Shown: in pieces, positions 42,966-51,609 of the stretch | How the letters are laid out: the number at the start of each line of letters is the position of its first letter | Numbering within the stretch: the first letter of the stretch is position 1 | Assembly: GCA_009781005.1 (NCBI GenBank) | Contig: WQYX01000022.1 | Coordinates: 1-57,421 of the forward strand | Source: Polyangiaceae bacterium | GTDB taxonomy: Bacteria; Myxococcota_A; Polyangia; Polyangiales; Polyangiaceae | DNA length: 57,421 bases | Direction of reading: 5' to 3' | Made by a program: the position numbers and the translations under genes | Notes under the pieces: model-generated | The model's database searches: none | Told to the model about the DNA's origin: nothing | What the model saw: only the letters and a program-made list of their open reading frames with translations

Positions 42966-44192
42966 ATGTCTCACTGGGAATTCAAATTGCCGGATATTGG
43001 CGAAGGCGTCACCGAAGGGGAGATTGTTGCATGGCACGTCAAACCGGGCGACGCGGTGACCGAAGACCAACCCATGGTCGAAATCATGACCGACAAGGCA
43101 ACGGTCACCATCACGTCGCCAAGAGCGGGCCGTGTGGTGGAGACGCATGGTGCGCCTGGAGCCGTCGTGCAGGTTCATGGCGTCCTCGTCGTGTTCGATC
43201 TCGAAGCAGGTGCGGCTAGCCATGAATCCCACCCGAGTCATGAATCCCACCCGAGCGGCAACGGACACGCCGCGGGAACGGTCGAAGCAACTGCCGAACA
43301 TGCAACGGGCTACTTCAACGACAAGCCGCTCGCGACACCTGCGACGCGCAAACTCGCGCGCGACATGAACGTCGATCTTCGCGCGGTCCCACCCACGGGT
43401 CCGCAGGGCCGCGTCACGAAGACCGACGTCGAGACCTTCGTGAGCGCCCCCGCTGCGCCCGCGCCCGCGCACAAGGCCCCCGAGCATGCGGCCTTCGAAG
43501 AGCGCATCCCGTTTGCGGGTGTCCGTCGCAAGATCGCTCAGAATGTGGCGCAGGCAAAGCGCACGGCCGCGCACTTCACGTTCGTGGAGGAATGCGACGC
43601 GGCGGCGCTCAAGGCACTTCGCGCGCGCCTCAAGCCTCAGGCCGAGGCACGCGGAGTCAAGTTGACGTTTTTGCCATTCGTGGTGAAGGCCGTTGTGGCT
43701 GCGTTGAAGAAACACCCTATTCTCAACAGCGCACTCGACGAGACAACGAGCGAAATCGTTTATCATAAGGTTTACAATATCGGTATTGCGACTTCGACGG
43801 ACGCGGGACTCCTCGTGCCCGTGGTCAAAGATGCCGATCGGCGAAGCCTGCTCGAGATCGCGCGTGAAATCGAGAGGCTCGCGAGCCATGCGAGGGCCGG
43901 TAAATCGAAGGTAGAGGATCTGTCGGGTTCCACTTTCACGATTACTTCACTCGGCGCCGAGAGCGGACTTTTCGCGACTCCGATTCTGAATTTCCCTGAA
44001 GTTGGGATTCTTGGGGTTCATCAGATAAAACAAAAACCTGTCGTGCGCGACGGCCAGATCGTGATTGGAGACGTGATGCTCCTGTCGCTCACGTTCGATC
44101 ATCGCATCGTGGATGGTCGCGTGGGCGCCATGTTCGCATACGAGGTCATTCGGTATCTACAAGATCCCGATTCCCTATTGCTCGAAACTTAA
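42966..44192 (+). CDS. Dihydrolipoyl acyltransferase E2 (branched-chain type)
   Basis: E2 core of a 2-oxoacid dehydrogenase (bkdB-like), 408 residues. One lipoyl domain (1-80) with the lipoylated Lys44 in MTDKATVTI; a Ser/His/Pro linker that includes a tandem SHESHP repeat; the peripheral subunit-binding domain at about 119-157 (LATPATRKLARDMNVDL to GRVTKTDVETF); and the catalytic domain (about 175-408) with LTFDHRIVDG near residue 380. AAAGGGAAG precedes ATG at 42966. E2 plus E1-beta define most of the complex; E1 alpha and E3 are not in the window. Confidence 0.92.
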   Translation: MSHWEFKLPDIGEGVTEGEIVAWHVKPGDAVTEDQPMVEIMTDKATVTITSPRAGRVVETHGAPGAVVQVHGVLVVFDLEAGAASHESHPSHESHPSGNGHAAGTVEATAEHATGYFNDKPLATPATRKLARDMNVDLRAVPPTGPQGRVTKTDVETFVSAPAAPAPAHKAPEHAAFEERIPFAGVRRKIAQNVAQAKRTAAHFTFVEECDAAALKALRARLKPQAEARGVKLTFLPFVVKAVVAALKKHPILNSALDETTSEIVYHKVYNIGIATSTDAGLLVPVVKDADRRSLLEIAREIERLASHARAGKSKVEDLSGSTFTITSLGAESGLFATPILNFPEVGILGVHQIKQKPVVRDGQIVIGDVMLLSLTFDHRIVDGRVGAMFAYEVIRYLQDPDSLLLET

Positions 44193-44195
44193 TGT

Positions 44196-44230
44196 GCCCC
44201 CTCCGCGCGTCTCGCTTCGCTCGCCGCGCG
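44196..44230 (+). repeat. Post-stop hairpin motif, copy a
   Basis: GCCCCCTCCGCGCGTCTCGC then TTCGCTCGCCGCGCG begins 3 bases after the E2 stop codon. CGCGCG pairs with CGCGCG around a CTCGCTTCGCTCG loop. The same pattern follows the HtrA and CoA-transferase stop codons on the other strand (45139-45104, 55120-55088). Confidence 0.65.
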
Positions 44231-44255
44231 TGCTCCCCCCGGCCTCGTGCTCGTC

Positions 44256-44272
44256 GGGGCCGAAGCGGCCCC
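44256..44272 (+). terminator. Strong hairpin downstream of E2
   Basis: GGGGCCG-AAG-CGGCCCC, a perfect 7-bp GC stem with a 3-base loop, about 65 bp past the E2 stop codon and 73 bp before the next gene. No T-tract follows. A terminator or processing site is likely. Confidence 0.5.
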
Positions 44273-44344
44273 TCCTGCGCGCGGGACGGGGGAGCCGTAA
44301 CGTGAGACTCGATCGCGCGGACAGGGAAGCTACAAGAAGAAGGT

Positions 44345-45007
44345 ATGAAGAAGCGCACGGATTACGTGGTCGCAGGCATTGTCTTCTCTACCAAGAAGAA
44401 GCTCTCCGAGCACTGCTCGTCCATTCTACGAAAATACTCATTGAATGATGACGTGAATGATGATGACGCGGCGTTCCTGCATTCGCTGCTCGAGCGCCAT
44501 CCGGAGCGAGATCAGAAAGTCGGTGTCGGCGTTCGCAGATTCTTTGTCGGTCCTAATGATTACGGACGTAAGTGCTTCTGGCTGGAGCGCGTGGACGGGA
44601 CCAAAACGGACTTCAGCTTTATGGCATGCATCACGCCGCCAAGACATGAGGATGACGTGAGGCAAGCGCTTCGTTCTCTGATTGAAAAACAGATCATCGC
44701 CTTTCGAGATCGTGCCTTTGCAGTCATACGACACGTTCCATGTGCAATCACGGGCGAACTCGTGACGACGGACGATGCGCATGTCGACCATCAACCTCCG
44801 ACGACGTTTGACGAGCTCGTGAAGCGATTCCTCGCGGAACGCTCTATGACCTTTGGAGACGTTGCAATTGTTCCTACCGCCGACGGAGACACTGTTTGCA
44901 GGCTCGTCGACGACGCTCTTGCGCGAGCATGGATGGCATTCCACGAAGAGAATGCCGTGCTCCAGATCGCAACCAAGAGAGCGAACTTTTCGCAGGGTAA
45001 GGGATGA
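44345..45007 (+). CDS. DUF3223 (DCL-like) protein with HNH-like tail
   Basis: 220 residues. The N-terminal ~100 residues match the pattern of the DUF3223/DCL family: GIVFSTKKKLSEHCSSILRK, SLLERHPERDQKVGVGVRRF, FWLERVDGTKTDFSFMACI. The C-terminal part has PCAITGELVTTDDAHVDHQP, a C..TG..HVDH arrangement like an HNH nuclease core, but only one Cys-type position is seen. Base composition is clearly lower in GC than neighbouring genes (many AAT/ATG-rich codons), which suggests horizontal acquisition. AAGAAGAAGGT precedes ATG at 44345. No mobile-element gene is next to it. Function unknown. Confidence 0.7.
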   Translation: MKKRTDYVVAGIVFSTKKKLSEHCSSILRKYSLNDDVNDDDAAFLHSLLERHPERDQKVGVGVRRFFVGPNDYGRKCFWLERVDGTKTDFSFMACITPPRHEDDVRQALRSLIEKQIIAFRDRAFAVIRHVPCAITGELVTTDDAHVDHQPPTTFDELVKRFLAERSMTFGDVAIVPTADGDTVCRLVDDALARAWMAFHEENAVLQIATKRANFSQGKG

Positions 45008-45014
45008 CTTAGCT

Positions 45015-45107
45015 GCGGGCTTCCCCGGCGGCGCGCAGGAAGGCGCCCACGGCGCCGTAGGCGCCGGAGACTGGGGCGCCTGACGAGCACCGCCCAGGGG
45101 AAGCCGC
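45015..45107. terminator. Long inverted repeat between convergent genes
   Basis: GGCTTCCCC (45018-45026) and GGGGAAGCC (45097-45105) form the outer arms of an inverted repeat lying between the convergent DUF3223 and HtrA genes; several GGCGCC palindromes fill the centre. A bidirectional terminator structure is likely. Its right arm overlaps post-stop motif copy b. Confidence 0.5.
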
Positions 45108-45139
45108 GGAGCGAGCGGAGCGAGCGCGCGGATGGGGCT
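45104..45139 (-). repeat. Post-stop hairpin motif, copy b
   Basis: On the minus strand AGCCCCATCCGCGCGCTCGC then TCCGCTCGCTCCGCGG, three bases after the HtrA stop codon. CCGCG at one side pairs with CGCGG at the other across CTCGCTC repeats. Matches copies a and c. Confidence 0.65.
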
Positions 45140-45142
45140 CCT

Positions 45143-46576
45143 CTACTTATTGCTTCGATCGATCGCGACGTAGAGCGTGCTTCCTTCGCGCTTGATTTGA
45201 AGGAGCACGGGCCTGTTCTCTGGGGCGGCTTTCACCTTGTTCGCCAGATCCGCGCTCGTGCGCACCGCCTCGCGATTGACTTCGAGGATGACGTCGCCGG
45301 GGAAGAGTGATCCTTCGGCGGCGCTGCCCGGTGTGACGCGTCGAACGACGACGCCTCCACCTTCGGCGTCTTGCACCGAGAGGCCGAGCGTGCCGCGCTG
45401 CTGTGTGGAGGGCGATGACGGCCCCTTCGCTGTGTCTTCGTCTTTGAGAGCATCGAGCGTGGCGCTCACGGTCTTCTCCGAGCCACCGCGCCATAGCTTC
45501 ACGTTCACCTTTTTACCCGGTGCGTGCGAGGCAACGATGCGCGGCAGATCCTGTGCATGACGCACTTCGGTGTTGTCGACGGCCACGATGACGTCGCCAT
45601 TCTTGATGCCGGCAGCGTCGGCCGGCCCGCCCTTCTCCACGTCCGCCGCGAGAGCACCGTGCGGAGTCGGAAGCCCCATGGCTTTGGCGAGCGGTTCATC
45701 CACCGGCTGAATGCGCACGCCGAGCCGGCCGCGGCTCACGTGGCCTTCTTTGACGAGCTGCGGGAGCACGGCGCGAAGTGCGTCCGACGGGATCGCGAAG
45801 CCGATGCCGTGTCCCGCCGGGTTGATCGCGGTGTTGATCCCAATCACCTGCCCGCGTGCGTCGAACAACGGTCCGCCGCTGTTGCCCGGGTTGATGGATG
45901 CGTCGGTCTGGATGAAGTCGTCGTACGGGCCAGCGCCGATGGTGCGCCCCTTCGCGCTCACGATGCCCATGGTCACGGTGTTGCCGAGACCGAACGGATT
46001 GCCGATCGCAACGACGTACTCGCCAACTTGAAGGGCATCGCTCGAACCGAGTTGCACGAACGGAAGATCCTTGGCGCCTTCGATCTCCAACACGGCGAGA
46101 TCGAGCCGCGAGTCGCGGCCGCGCACCTTGGCTTTGAACTCGCGCTCGTCGACGAGCTTCACGCGCACGGTGTCCGCGCCATCGACGACGTGAGCGTTGG
46201 TGACGACGTGACCTTGTCCGTCCACGAGGAAGCCCGAGCCGAGCGCGCGCTGCTTGTGCATCATGCCCGGACCCTGCGGGACGCCTCCCGGCCCGCCGCG
46301 GAAAAAGAAGTCGAAGGGCGACTCGGAATCGGGCATCTGCGTTTCTTGCTCGACCGTGACGTTGACCACGGCGAACTTCACTTTCGCAACGAGCGCCGCA
46401 ACGTCAGGAGCCGCTCCGTTGTTGACGACGGTTGCGGAGCTCAATGTGGTTGATGCCGGGGCCGTGGCAGCATGCTCGCCCGCAGGCGGGGCAGATCGGC
46501 ATCCGCCAAGGGCGAGCATGCCCGCTACAAGAGGTGGAACGATCTTGAAGGTGTGCTGACGAGCGAAGGATCCCAT
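45143..46576 (-). CDS. HtrA/DegP-family serine protease, lipoprotein
   Basis: Envelope serine protease/chaperone. 477 residues from ATG at 46576. The N-terminus is a lipoprotein signal (KIVPPLVAGMLALGGCRS, Cys26), unlike soluble DegP. The trypsin-like domain has the triad His in VVTNAHVVDG, Asp in RDSRLDLAVLEI and Ser in INPGNSGGPLFDA. Two PDZ domains follow (RLGVRIQPVDEPLAKAMG region and LGLSVQDAEGGGVVVRRV region). A Gly-rich loop (FFFRGGPGGVPQGPG) precedes the catalytic core. The frame is open for another 87 codons upstream but this overlaps the frr leader. Divergent from frr. Confidence 0.93.
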   Translation of the reverse strand: MGSFARQHTFKIVPPLVAGMLALGGCRSAPPAGEHAATAPASTTLSSATVVNNGAAPDVAALVAKVKFAVVNVTVEQETQMPDSESPFDFFFRGGPGGVPQGPGMMHKQRALGSGFLVDGQGHVVTNAHVVDGADTVRVKLVDEREFKAKVRGRDSRLDLAVLEIEGAKDLPFVQLGSSDALQVGEYVVAIGNPFGLGNTVTMGIVSAKGRTIGAGPYDDFIQTDASINPGNSGGPLFDARGQVIGINTAINPAGHGIGFAIPSDALRAVLPQLVKEGHVSRGRLGVRIQPVDEPLAKAMGLPTPHGALAADVEKGGPADAAGIKNGDVIVAVDNTEVRHAQDLPRIVASHAPGKKVNVKLWRGGSEKTVSATLDALKDEDTAKGPSSPSTQQRGTLGLSVQDAEGGGVVVRRVTPGSAAEGSLFPGDVILEVNREAVRTSADLANKVKAAPENRPVLLQIKREGSTLYVAIDRSNK

Positions 46577-46718
46577 GGGAACGACAACCCGCAGCAAACG
46601 TCGATCCTTCCTCAACGCGTCCGAGAGTGCGCTGCGCTTCTGCATGCGGCGGCAAAGACGGGATTGTCGAGAGCCCTTCCTGTCAACTCGGAGTGAGGCT
46701 AAGGTCTGCCCCCACGAT

Positions 46719-47276
46719 ATGCTCGACGACGTACAGAAAGACTTACTCTCCTCGATCGCCAAGGCCCACGAGGCACTCAAGCGGGATCTCGTCAGGCTGC
46801 GTGCGGGACGCGCCAACGCGAGCATGCTCGACGGCATTCGTATCGACTACTATGGGTCCATGACGCCGCTTTCGCAGATGGCAAACGTCGCCGTGCCCGA
46901 GCCGCGCATGCTCACGGTCAAGCCGTGGGACAAGAGCATGATCAAAGCGGTGGAGAAGGCGCTTCGCGAGAGCGAGCTTGGCCTCAATCCGCAGACCGAC
47001 GTCGATATCATTCGCATTCCGTTGCCGCCCCTGACGGAGGAACGCCGCCGTGACTTCGTGAAGATTGCACGCAAATACGGTGAGGAGTGCAAGGTCGCCA
47101 TCCGCAAAGCCCGCCACGAGGCGCTCGACATGCTGAGCGAGATGGACTCCTCGGGTGCGGCACCAACCGATGACGTCGACCGCGCCAAGCGCAAGACGGA
47201 GGACACGGTCACCGATGCAGTGAAGGCCGTTGATGGGTTTATTGGTCAAAAAGAAAAAGACATTATGGAGGTATGA
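46719..47276 (+). CDS. frr: Ribosome recycling factor
   Basis: Splits post-termination ribosomes together with EF-G. 185 residues beginning MLDDVQKDLLSSIAKAHEAL, with LRAGRANASMLDGIRIDYYG, SQMANVAVPEPRMLTVKPWD and IPLPPLTEERRRDFVKIARK, all diagnostic; the ending DAVKAVDGFIGQKEKDIMEV is typical. A longer frame from 46575 exists but is not the family start. The usual neighbours tsf and pyrH are missing; instead frr is flanked by a divergent HtrA gene and a PP2C gene. Confidence 0.97.
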   Translation: MLDDVQKDLLSSIAKAHEALKRDLVRLRAGRANASMLDGIRIDYYGSMTPLSQMANVAVPEPRMLTVKPWDKSMIKAVEKALRESELGLNPQTDVDIIRIPLPPLTEERRRDFVKIARKYGEECKVAIRKARHEALDMLSEMDSSGAAPTDDVDRAKRKTEDTVTDAVKAVDGFIGQKEKDIMEV

Positions 47277-47387
47277 CTCGAGGCGGGAGGGTGCGTCTGC
47301 AAAGTCTGTCTTCGTTTTTTCCGGTCGATGCCGCCTTGACATCGGTGTCATCGGCGGGCCTGATGAGGCAATGGAGTCGTGAGTTTG

Positions 47388-48278
47388 ATGCGGGCAATCG
47401 CAGCAGGGGCAAGCGACGTCGGGCTCTTGAGAGAGCACAACGAAGATTCCTTTATTGTCTTGAAGGAATACGATCTCTTCGTCGTGGCCGACGGCATGGG
47501 CGGACACCGTGCGGGCGACGTCGCGTCGAAACTCGCCACAGAAACCATTAGCGAGTTCTTCAAGTCCACGGCAAACGACGACGTCACGTGGCCTTTCCAC
47601 TTCGACACGAATCTGTCGGAAGAAGAAAATCGGCTGCTCACCGGGATCCGCGTCGCGAACCGCCAGATCTTCGAGCGCAGCACCCATTCACGTGAGTATC
47701 ACGGCATGGGCACCACCGTTGTCGGCGCGATGTTCAGCGGGCGCAAGAAGCGCATGTACATCGGCCACGTCGGTGATTCGCGGTGCTACCGCGTGCGCGA
47801 CAAACAGATTCAGCAGCTTACGCGCGACCACTCGCTCATCAACGACTACTTGCTCGCGATGCCGGAGCTGACCGACGAGCAGCGCAGCGAGCTACCGAAG
47901 AACGTCATCACGCGCGCGCTCGGTATGCAGGATCAGGTCGTCGTCGATCTTCAACACGACGATCCGCGACCGGGCGATATCTACGTGCTCTGCTCCGACG
48001 GTTTGTCGGGCATGGTGGCGGACGACGAGATCCTCACGATCGTCAACGCCACCACGGACATCCGTGAAGCATGCATGCAACTCATTGCTCGCGCGAATGA
48101 ACACGGTGGCGAAGACAACGTCACGGCCGTTCTCATCGGCATCGAAGGCGAGGAAACAGCCGTAGACACACCAGTCCACGAGGCCGCGCCCAGCACCGAA
48201 CCCGCGCCGCCGGATACCGCGTCTTCCCCTGCGCTCGAAGACGCGAAGGACACGAAGCCGCCCCCCAAGGGCGACTGA
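47388..48278 (+). CDS. PP2C-family Ser/Thr protein phosphatase
   Basis: Second PP2C-type phosphatase of the window. Motifs: GASDVGLLREHNEDSFIVL, LFVVADGMGGHRAGDVAS, YHGMGTTVVGAMF, GHVGDSRCYRVRDKQIQQLT, LCSDGLSGMVADDEI and EHGGEDNVTAVLIG, so all metal ligands are present. The C-terminal ~45 residues are a Pro/Ala/acidic tail not needed for catalysis. The start is ATG 47388, 11 nt after GGAG; GTG at 47379 is an alternative. It lies 111 bp after frr on the same strand. The two PP2Cs of the window differ in length and in the loop between motifs, so they are not recent duplicates. Confidence 0.9.
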   Translation: MRAIAAGASDVGLLREHNEDSFIVLKEYDLFVVADGMGGHRAGDVASKLATETISEFFKSTANDDVTWPFHFDTNLSEEENRLLTGIRVANRQIFERSTHSREYHGMGTTVVGAMFSGRKKRMYIGHVGDSRCYRVRDKQIQQLTRDHSLINDYLLAMPELTDEQRSELPKNVITRALGMQDQVVVDLQHDDPRPGDIYVLCSDGLSGMVADDEILTIVNATTDIREACMQLIARANEHGGEDNVTAVLIGIEGEETAVDTPVHEAAPSTEPAPPDTASSPALEDAKDTKPPPKGD

Positions 48279-48291
48279 TTCGTCAATTGCC

Positions 48292-48885
48292 GTGATCGCC
48301 CGACATGGTACCAGGCGGCTTGCGGCGGCCTTCGCATTCATGGCGCTTCGCTGCAGCGCCGAGCACGAGGTGAATTACACGCCCGAGAGCGACGCGCATT
48401 TCGTAAACAGCGTGGGCGGCGCATATGTCGCCACATCGTCGCTCGGCGAAGTCACGATGCTGCTTTGCGAAGATCCGACTGCTGATGCCGCGTCCGTCTG
48501 CGTCGCACCCGCCATAGGCACGTCAACGAGCTGCTCGTATACGTGTCACACGATCCGCAGCGAAAGCGCATCCGCCGAATCGCTCGACGGAAATGGGTGT
48601 TCGTGTGCGAACGCGGACGCGCAGCTCCCAGTCATCATCACAATCAACTTTGCGGGCAGCGAGGCACAAGTCCACGCAGTGCTTCAGGTGACACCTGCGG
48701 ACAACGATCCGTACGGCGCACCATGGCGCATCTTGCCGATTCAAACCAACGATGCGTCGAATATCGGAGTCAAGGGTTACTTCATGCAAAACGACATGAT
48801 CGTTGACGTTCAAGTCGTTGGTTCACCGGGCAGCCTCAGCGAGAAGCTCCGCTTCACACGCGATCCGAATGGATCTGGTTGCTGA
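48292..48885 (+). CDS. Small secreted Cys-containing protein, unknown
   Basis: 197 residues, GTG start at 48292, only 13 bp after the PP2C gene. The first ~20 residues are basic then hydrophobic (RRLAAAFAFMALRCSAEHE), so a signal peptide is likely; C21 is a poor lipobox (ALRC). The mature part has several cysteines (STSCSYTCHTIRS, GNGCSCANADAQL, final SGC) and beta-type spacing. No family was recognised. Possibly an exported myxobacterial-type protein. Confidence 0.65.
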   Translation: MIARHGTRRLAAAFAFMALRCSAEHEVNYTPESDAHFVNSVGGAYVATSSLGEVTMLLCEDPTADAASVCVAPAIGTSTSCSYTCHTIRSESASAESLDGNGCSCANADAQLPVIITINFAGSEAQVHAVLQVTPADNDPYGAPWRILPIQTNDASNIGVKGYFMQNDMIVDVQVVGSPGSLSEKLRFTRDPNGSGC

Positions 48886-48950
48886 TCGCTTCGACTTTGT
48901 CCCTGAATTCCGGCCGAGGCGGCGAGAGCGCGTTTTATGTGGAGCCTCCT

Positions 48951-49058
48951 CGTTGACATTGACGTGGTCGTTTGACGGCGACGGCGACGTGAACGAAACA
49001 ACCAGTTCGTCGCCGTCGCCGTTCACGTCAAACGTCAAAGTCAACGATCACGCTGACG
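48951..49058. repeat. GACGGC-rich inverted repeat, copy 1
   Basis: This unit lies in the 317-bp gap (48886-49202) between the secreted-protein gene and the DedA gene; nothing else is seen in that gap apart from the DedA ribosome site GGAG (49189-49192). GTTTGACG at 48970 pairs with CGTCAAAC at 49025-49032, and GCGACGGCGACG with CGTCGCCGTCGC inside. Read in reverse, CGTTCACGTCGCCGTCGCCG followed by TCAAACGACCACGTCAA matches 57315 onward with a single extra base. Confidence 0.7.
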
Positions 49059-49202
49059 AGTTGCCGCGATCTCATGGACTCGGAACTGCATCGTCGCGCT
49101 GGGCCGGGGTGGGATATCTCCATTACGAATTGCCAATGCGCTTTCGAGTCGACGTGAGCCCCTGCCCCGTCTACCAAGGAATGATCCACGGAGTTGCCTT
49201 TC

Positions 49203-49862
49203 ATGCACGAGCTTCTCGAGATTTTTCGCGCCCTCACCAAAAACCTTGATCAGTTTACGGCCGCACACGGGAACACAACGTACGTCATCTTGATGACGAT
49301 CGTGTTCTGCGAAACGGGGCTCGTCGTGATTCCGTTTTTACCCGGTGACTCACTGCTCTTTGCTGCCGGCGCCGTGGCTTCGCGCGGCATCCTGAACCCC
49401 GTTCTCCTCGCCCTCGGCCTCATGGCCGCTGCGATCATTGGCGATACGGTCAACTACCACGCCGGAAAAATCTTGGGCCCGCGCGTCATGAAGAGTGAGA
49501 CGTCGCGGTTCTTCAACAAGAAGCACCTCGACAAGACTCACCGCTTCTTTGAGAAATACGGCGGCAAGACCATCATTTTGGCGCGTTTCGTTCCCATCGT
49601 GCGCACGTTCGCACCCTTCGTCGCCGGCGCCGGCGCAATGGATTACCGCCACTTCATTGTCTACAACGTCGTTGGGGGTGTTGCGTGGGTCTCGCTCATG
49701 CTCGGTGCGGGATGGCTTCTTGGTCAGGTGCCGTTCGTCAAAGAGCACTTCGAGATCATCGTTGTCGCCATCGTCGTTCTGTCGGTGATGCCGATGTTCG
49801 TCGAGTGGCTGCGCGCCCGCGGCAACAACAAAGAAGCACAACCAGCTCCACTTCCGAAGTAG
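49203..49862 (+). CDS. DedA-family membrane protein
   Basis: Inner-membrane protein of the DedA/VTT superfamily, implicated in lipid scrambling or membrane homeostasis. 219 residues from ATG at 49203, with GGAG 10 nt upstream. Signature segments: [71 protein letters not shown] and [20 protein letters not shown]. The FLPGDS and R..P..R..AP..AG motifs are intact. Followed after 19 bp by the acyl-CoA mutase gene on the same strand. Confidence 0.93.
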   Translation: MHELLEIFRALTKNLDQFTAAHGNTTYVILMTIVFCETGLVVIPFLPGDSLLFAAGAVASRGILNPVLLALGLMAAAIIGDTVNYHAGKILGPRVMKSETSRFFNKKHLDKTHRFFEKYGGKTIILARFVPIVRTFAPFVAGAGAMDYRHFIVYNVVGGVAWVSLMLGAGWLLGQVPFVKEHFEIIVVAIVVLSVMPMFVEWLRARGNNKEAQPAPLPK

Positions 49863-49881
49863 TCAGGAAACGCGGGGTCCA

Positions 49882-51585
49882 ATGTCACACGAAGTTGCCG
49901 ATGGCGAAGTCCCGGGGGATCTTGCGGCGCTGCGCACGGCAATCGAGGCGTGGCGGCAAGGTCCGCTGAACAAAACGCTCTCGAAAATGGCGGCGCGAAA
50001 GCCGCGGTTCTCGACGTGGAGCGACGTTGAAGTGCCGGACGTGCTGACGCCAGCCGACGTGAAACTCGACTACCTGCGCGAGCTCGGTCTTCCGGGCGAG
50101 TACCCATTCACGCGCGGCGTGCAACCCACGATGTATCGTGGACGCCTTTGGACGATGCGCATGTTCGCCGGTTTCGGCACGCCCGAACACACGAACGAGC
50201 GCTTCAAGTATTTACTTTCCCAAGGGCAAACAGGGCTATCGACCGCTTTCGATTTCCCAACTTTGATGGGTTACGACTCCGATAGCCCACGTGCGCTCGG
50301 CGAGGTCGGCTTGTGTGGCGTTGCCGTCGACACGCTGCACGACATGGAGATCCTCTTTGACGGGATCCCGCTGGATCGAGTCACCACGTCAATGACCATC
50401 AACGGTCCGGCGATCGTATTACTTGCATTCTACATTGCACTTGCCGACAAACGCGGAATAGGGCGGGGCACGATCGGCGGCACGGTGCAGAACGACTGCC
50501 TGAAAGAGTTCATCGCTCAGCACGCGTGGCTCGTGCCACCGCGGCCCGCCATGCGCATCGTCACGGACATGATCGAGTTCTGCTCGGCAAACGTGCCGCG
50601 CTGGAACACGGTATCGATCAGCGGCTACCACATTCGCGAAGCCGGAGCGACGGCGGCTCAGGAGCTCGCCTTCACCATTGCCGACGGCATCGGCTACGTG
50701 GAGTCGTGTCTCGCGCGCGGCCTTCACATCGACGCCTTTGCTCCGCGTCTGTCGTTCTTCTTTGACGTCCACAACGACTTCTTCGAAGAGATCGCGAAGT
50801 TTCGCGCAGCGCGCCGCATCTGGGCGCGGCTCATGAAAGATCGTTTCGGCGCAAAGAACGCCGAGAGCATGAAGCTTCGCACGCACGCGCAGACCGCAGG
50901 AGTGTCGCTAACGGCGCAGCAACCTCACAACAACGTGGTGCGCGTGGCGCTCCAGGCGCTCGCCGCCGTGCTCGGAGGGACGCAGTCTTTGCACACGAAT
51001 TCGCTCGACGAAACGTACGCGCTGCCAACCGAAGACGCGGTCACCATCGCTCTTCGCACGCAGCAGATCATCGCCGAGGAAAGCGGCGTCGCGAACACCG
51101 TCGATCCGCTCGCCGGCTCGTGGTTCATCGAGGATCTCACGAACAAGCTCGAAGCCGAGGCCATGGCATACATCAAGCGCATCGACGAGATGGGCGGGAT
51201 GGTCGCGGCCATCGAAAAGGGCTACCCGCAGCGTGAGATCGCCGCGAGCGCTTACCGCTTCCAGCGCCAGCTCGAGGCGGGCGAGCGAATCATGATAGGC
51301 GTCAACAAATATGGTGACGCGACGGATCGCAATGCGAAAATTCCACTCCTTGTCATCGATGAAGGAGTGCAAAAATACCAGGTCGAAAATCTTCGCCGCG
51401 TGAAAGAGACACGCGATGCGAAGAGCGTCACTCTCTCGCTCGAGGGCGTGCGCAAGGCTGCCAAGGAAGGCCAAAACCTGATGCCGCCCATCATCGAGGC
51501 AGCGAAGGCCTACGCTACACAGCAGGAGATCTGCGACGTGCTTCGCGACGCCTTCGGCACGTACACGGACCCCGCAGAATTCTGA
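49882..51585 (+). CDS. Acyl-CoA mutase large subunit, isobutyryl-CoA mutase-like
   Basis: B12-dependent acyl-CoA mutase catalytic subunit of the MCM family. 567 residues with no C-terminal cobalamin-binding domain, so it needs a separate small subunit not seen here. Family blocks: [60 protein letters not shown]. The two substrate-specificity positions are informative: Phe95 ([10 protein letters not shown], Tyr in methylmalonyl-CoA mutase) and Gln213 ([11 protein letters not shown], Arg in MCM). Phe/Gln is the pair described for isobutyryl-CoA mutase, whose large subunit is also ~566 residues. This would interconvert isobutyryl- and n-butyryl-CoA. Activity is inferred, not proven. Confidence 0.8.
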   Translation: MSHEVADGEVPGDLAALRTAIEAWRQGPLNKTLSKMAARKPRFSTWSDVEVPDVLTPADVKLDYLRELGLPGEYPFTRGVQPTMYRGRLWTMRMFAGFGTPEHTNERFKYLLSQGQTGLSTAFDFPTLMGYDSDSPRALGEVGLCGVAVDTLHDMEILFDGIPLDRVTTSMTINGPAIVLLAFYIALADKRGIGRGTIGGTVQNDCLKEFIAQHAWLVPPRPAMRIVTDMIEFCSANVPRWNTVSISGYHIREAGATAAQELAFTIADGIGYVESCLARGLHIDAFAPRLSFFFDVHNDFFEEIAKFRAARRIWARLMKDRFGAKNAESMKLRTHAQTAGVSLTAQQPHNNVVRVALQALAAVLGGTQSLHTNSLDETYALPTEDAVTIALRTQQIIAEESGVANTVDPLAGSWFIEDLTNKLEAEAMAYIKRIDEMGGMVAAIEKGYPQREIAASAYRFQRQLEAGERIMIGVNKYGDATDRNAKIPLLVIDEGVQKYQVENLRRVKETRDAKSVTLSLEGVRKAAKEGQNLMPPIIEAAKAYATQQEICDVLRDAFGTYTDPAEF

Positions 51586-51587
51586 CA

Positions 51588-51607
51588 GCGCAACCTTTTG
51601 GTTGCGC
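51588..51607. terminator. Hairpin between convergent mutase and hemY genes
   Basis: GCGCAACC-TTTT-GGTTGCGC, a perfect 8-bp stem immediately after the mutase stop codon and 28 bp beyond the hemY stop. It resembles the stem at 23144-23159. A bidirectional terminator is likely. Confidence 0.6.
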
Positions 51608-51609
51608 AG

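Noticed and set aside
43209..43260. Short direct repeat (SHESHP coding) as possible CRISPR or regulatory array
   Set aside because: Only two adjacent 18-bp units, in frame inside the E2 linker; ordinary linker repetition.
46577..46837. 87-codon N-terminal extension of the HtrA protein
   Set aside because: Overlaps the frr leader and start, has no signal-peptide features, and would bury the clear lipoprotein signal that begins at 46576.
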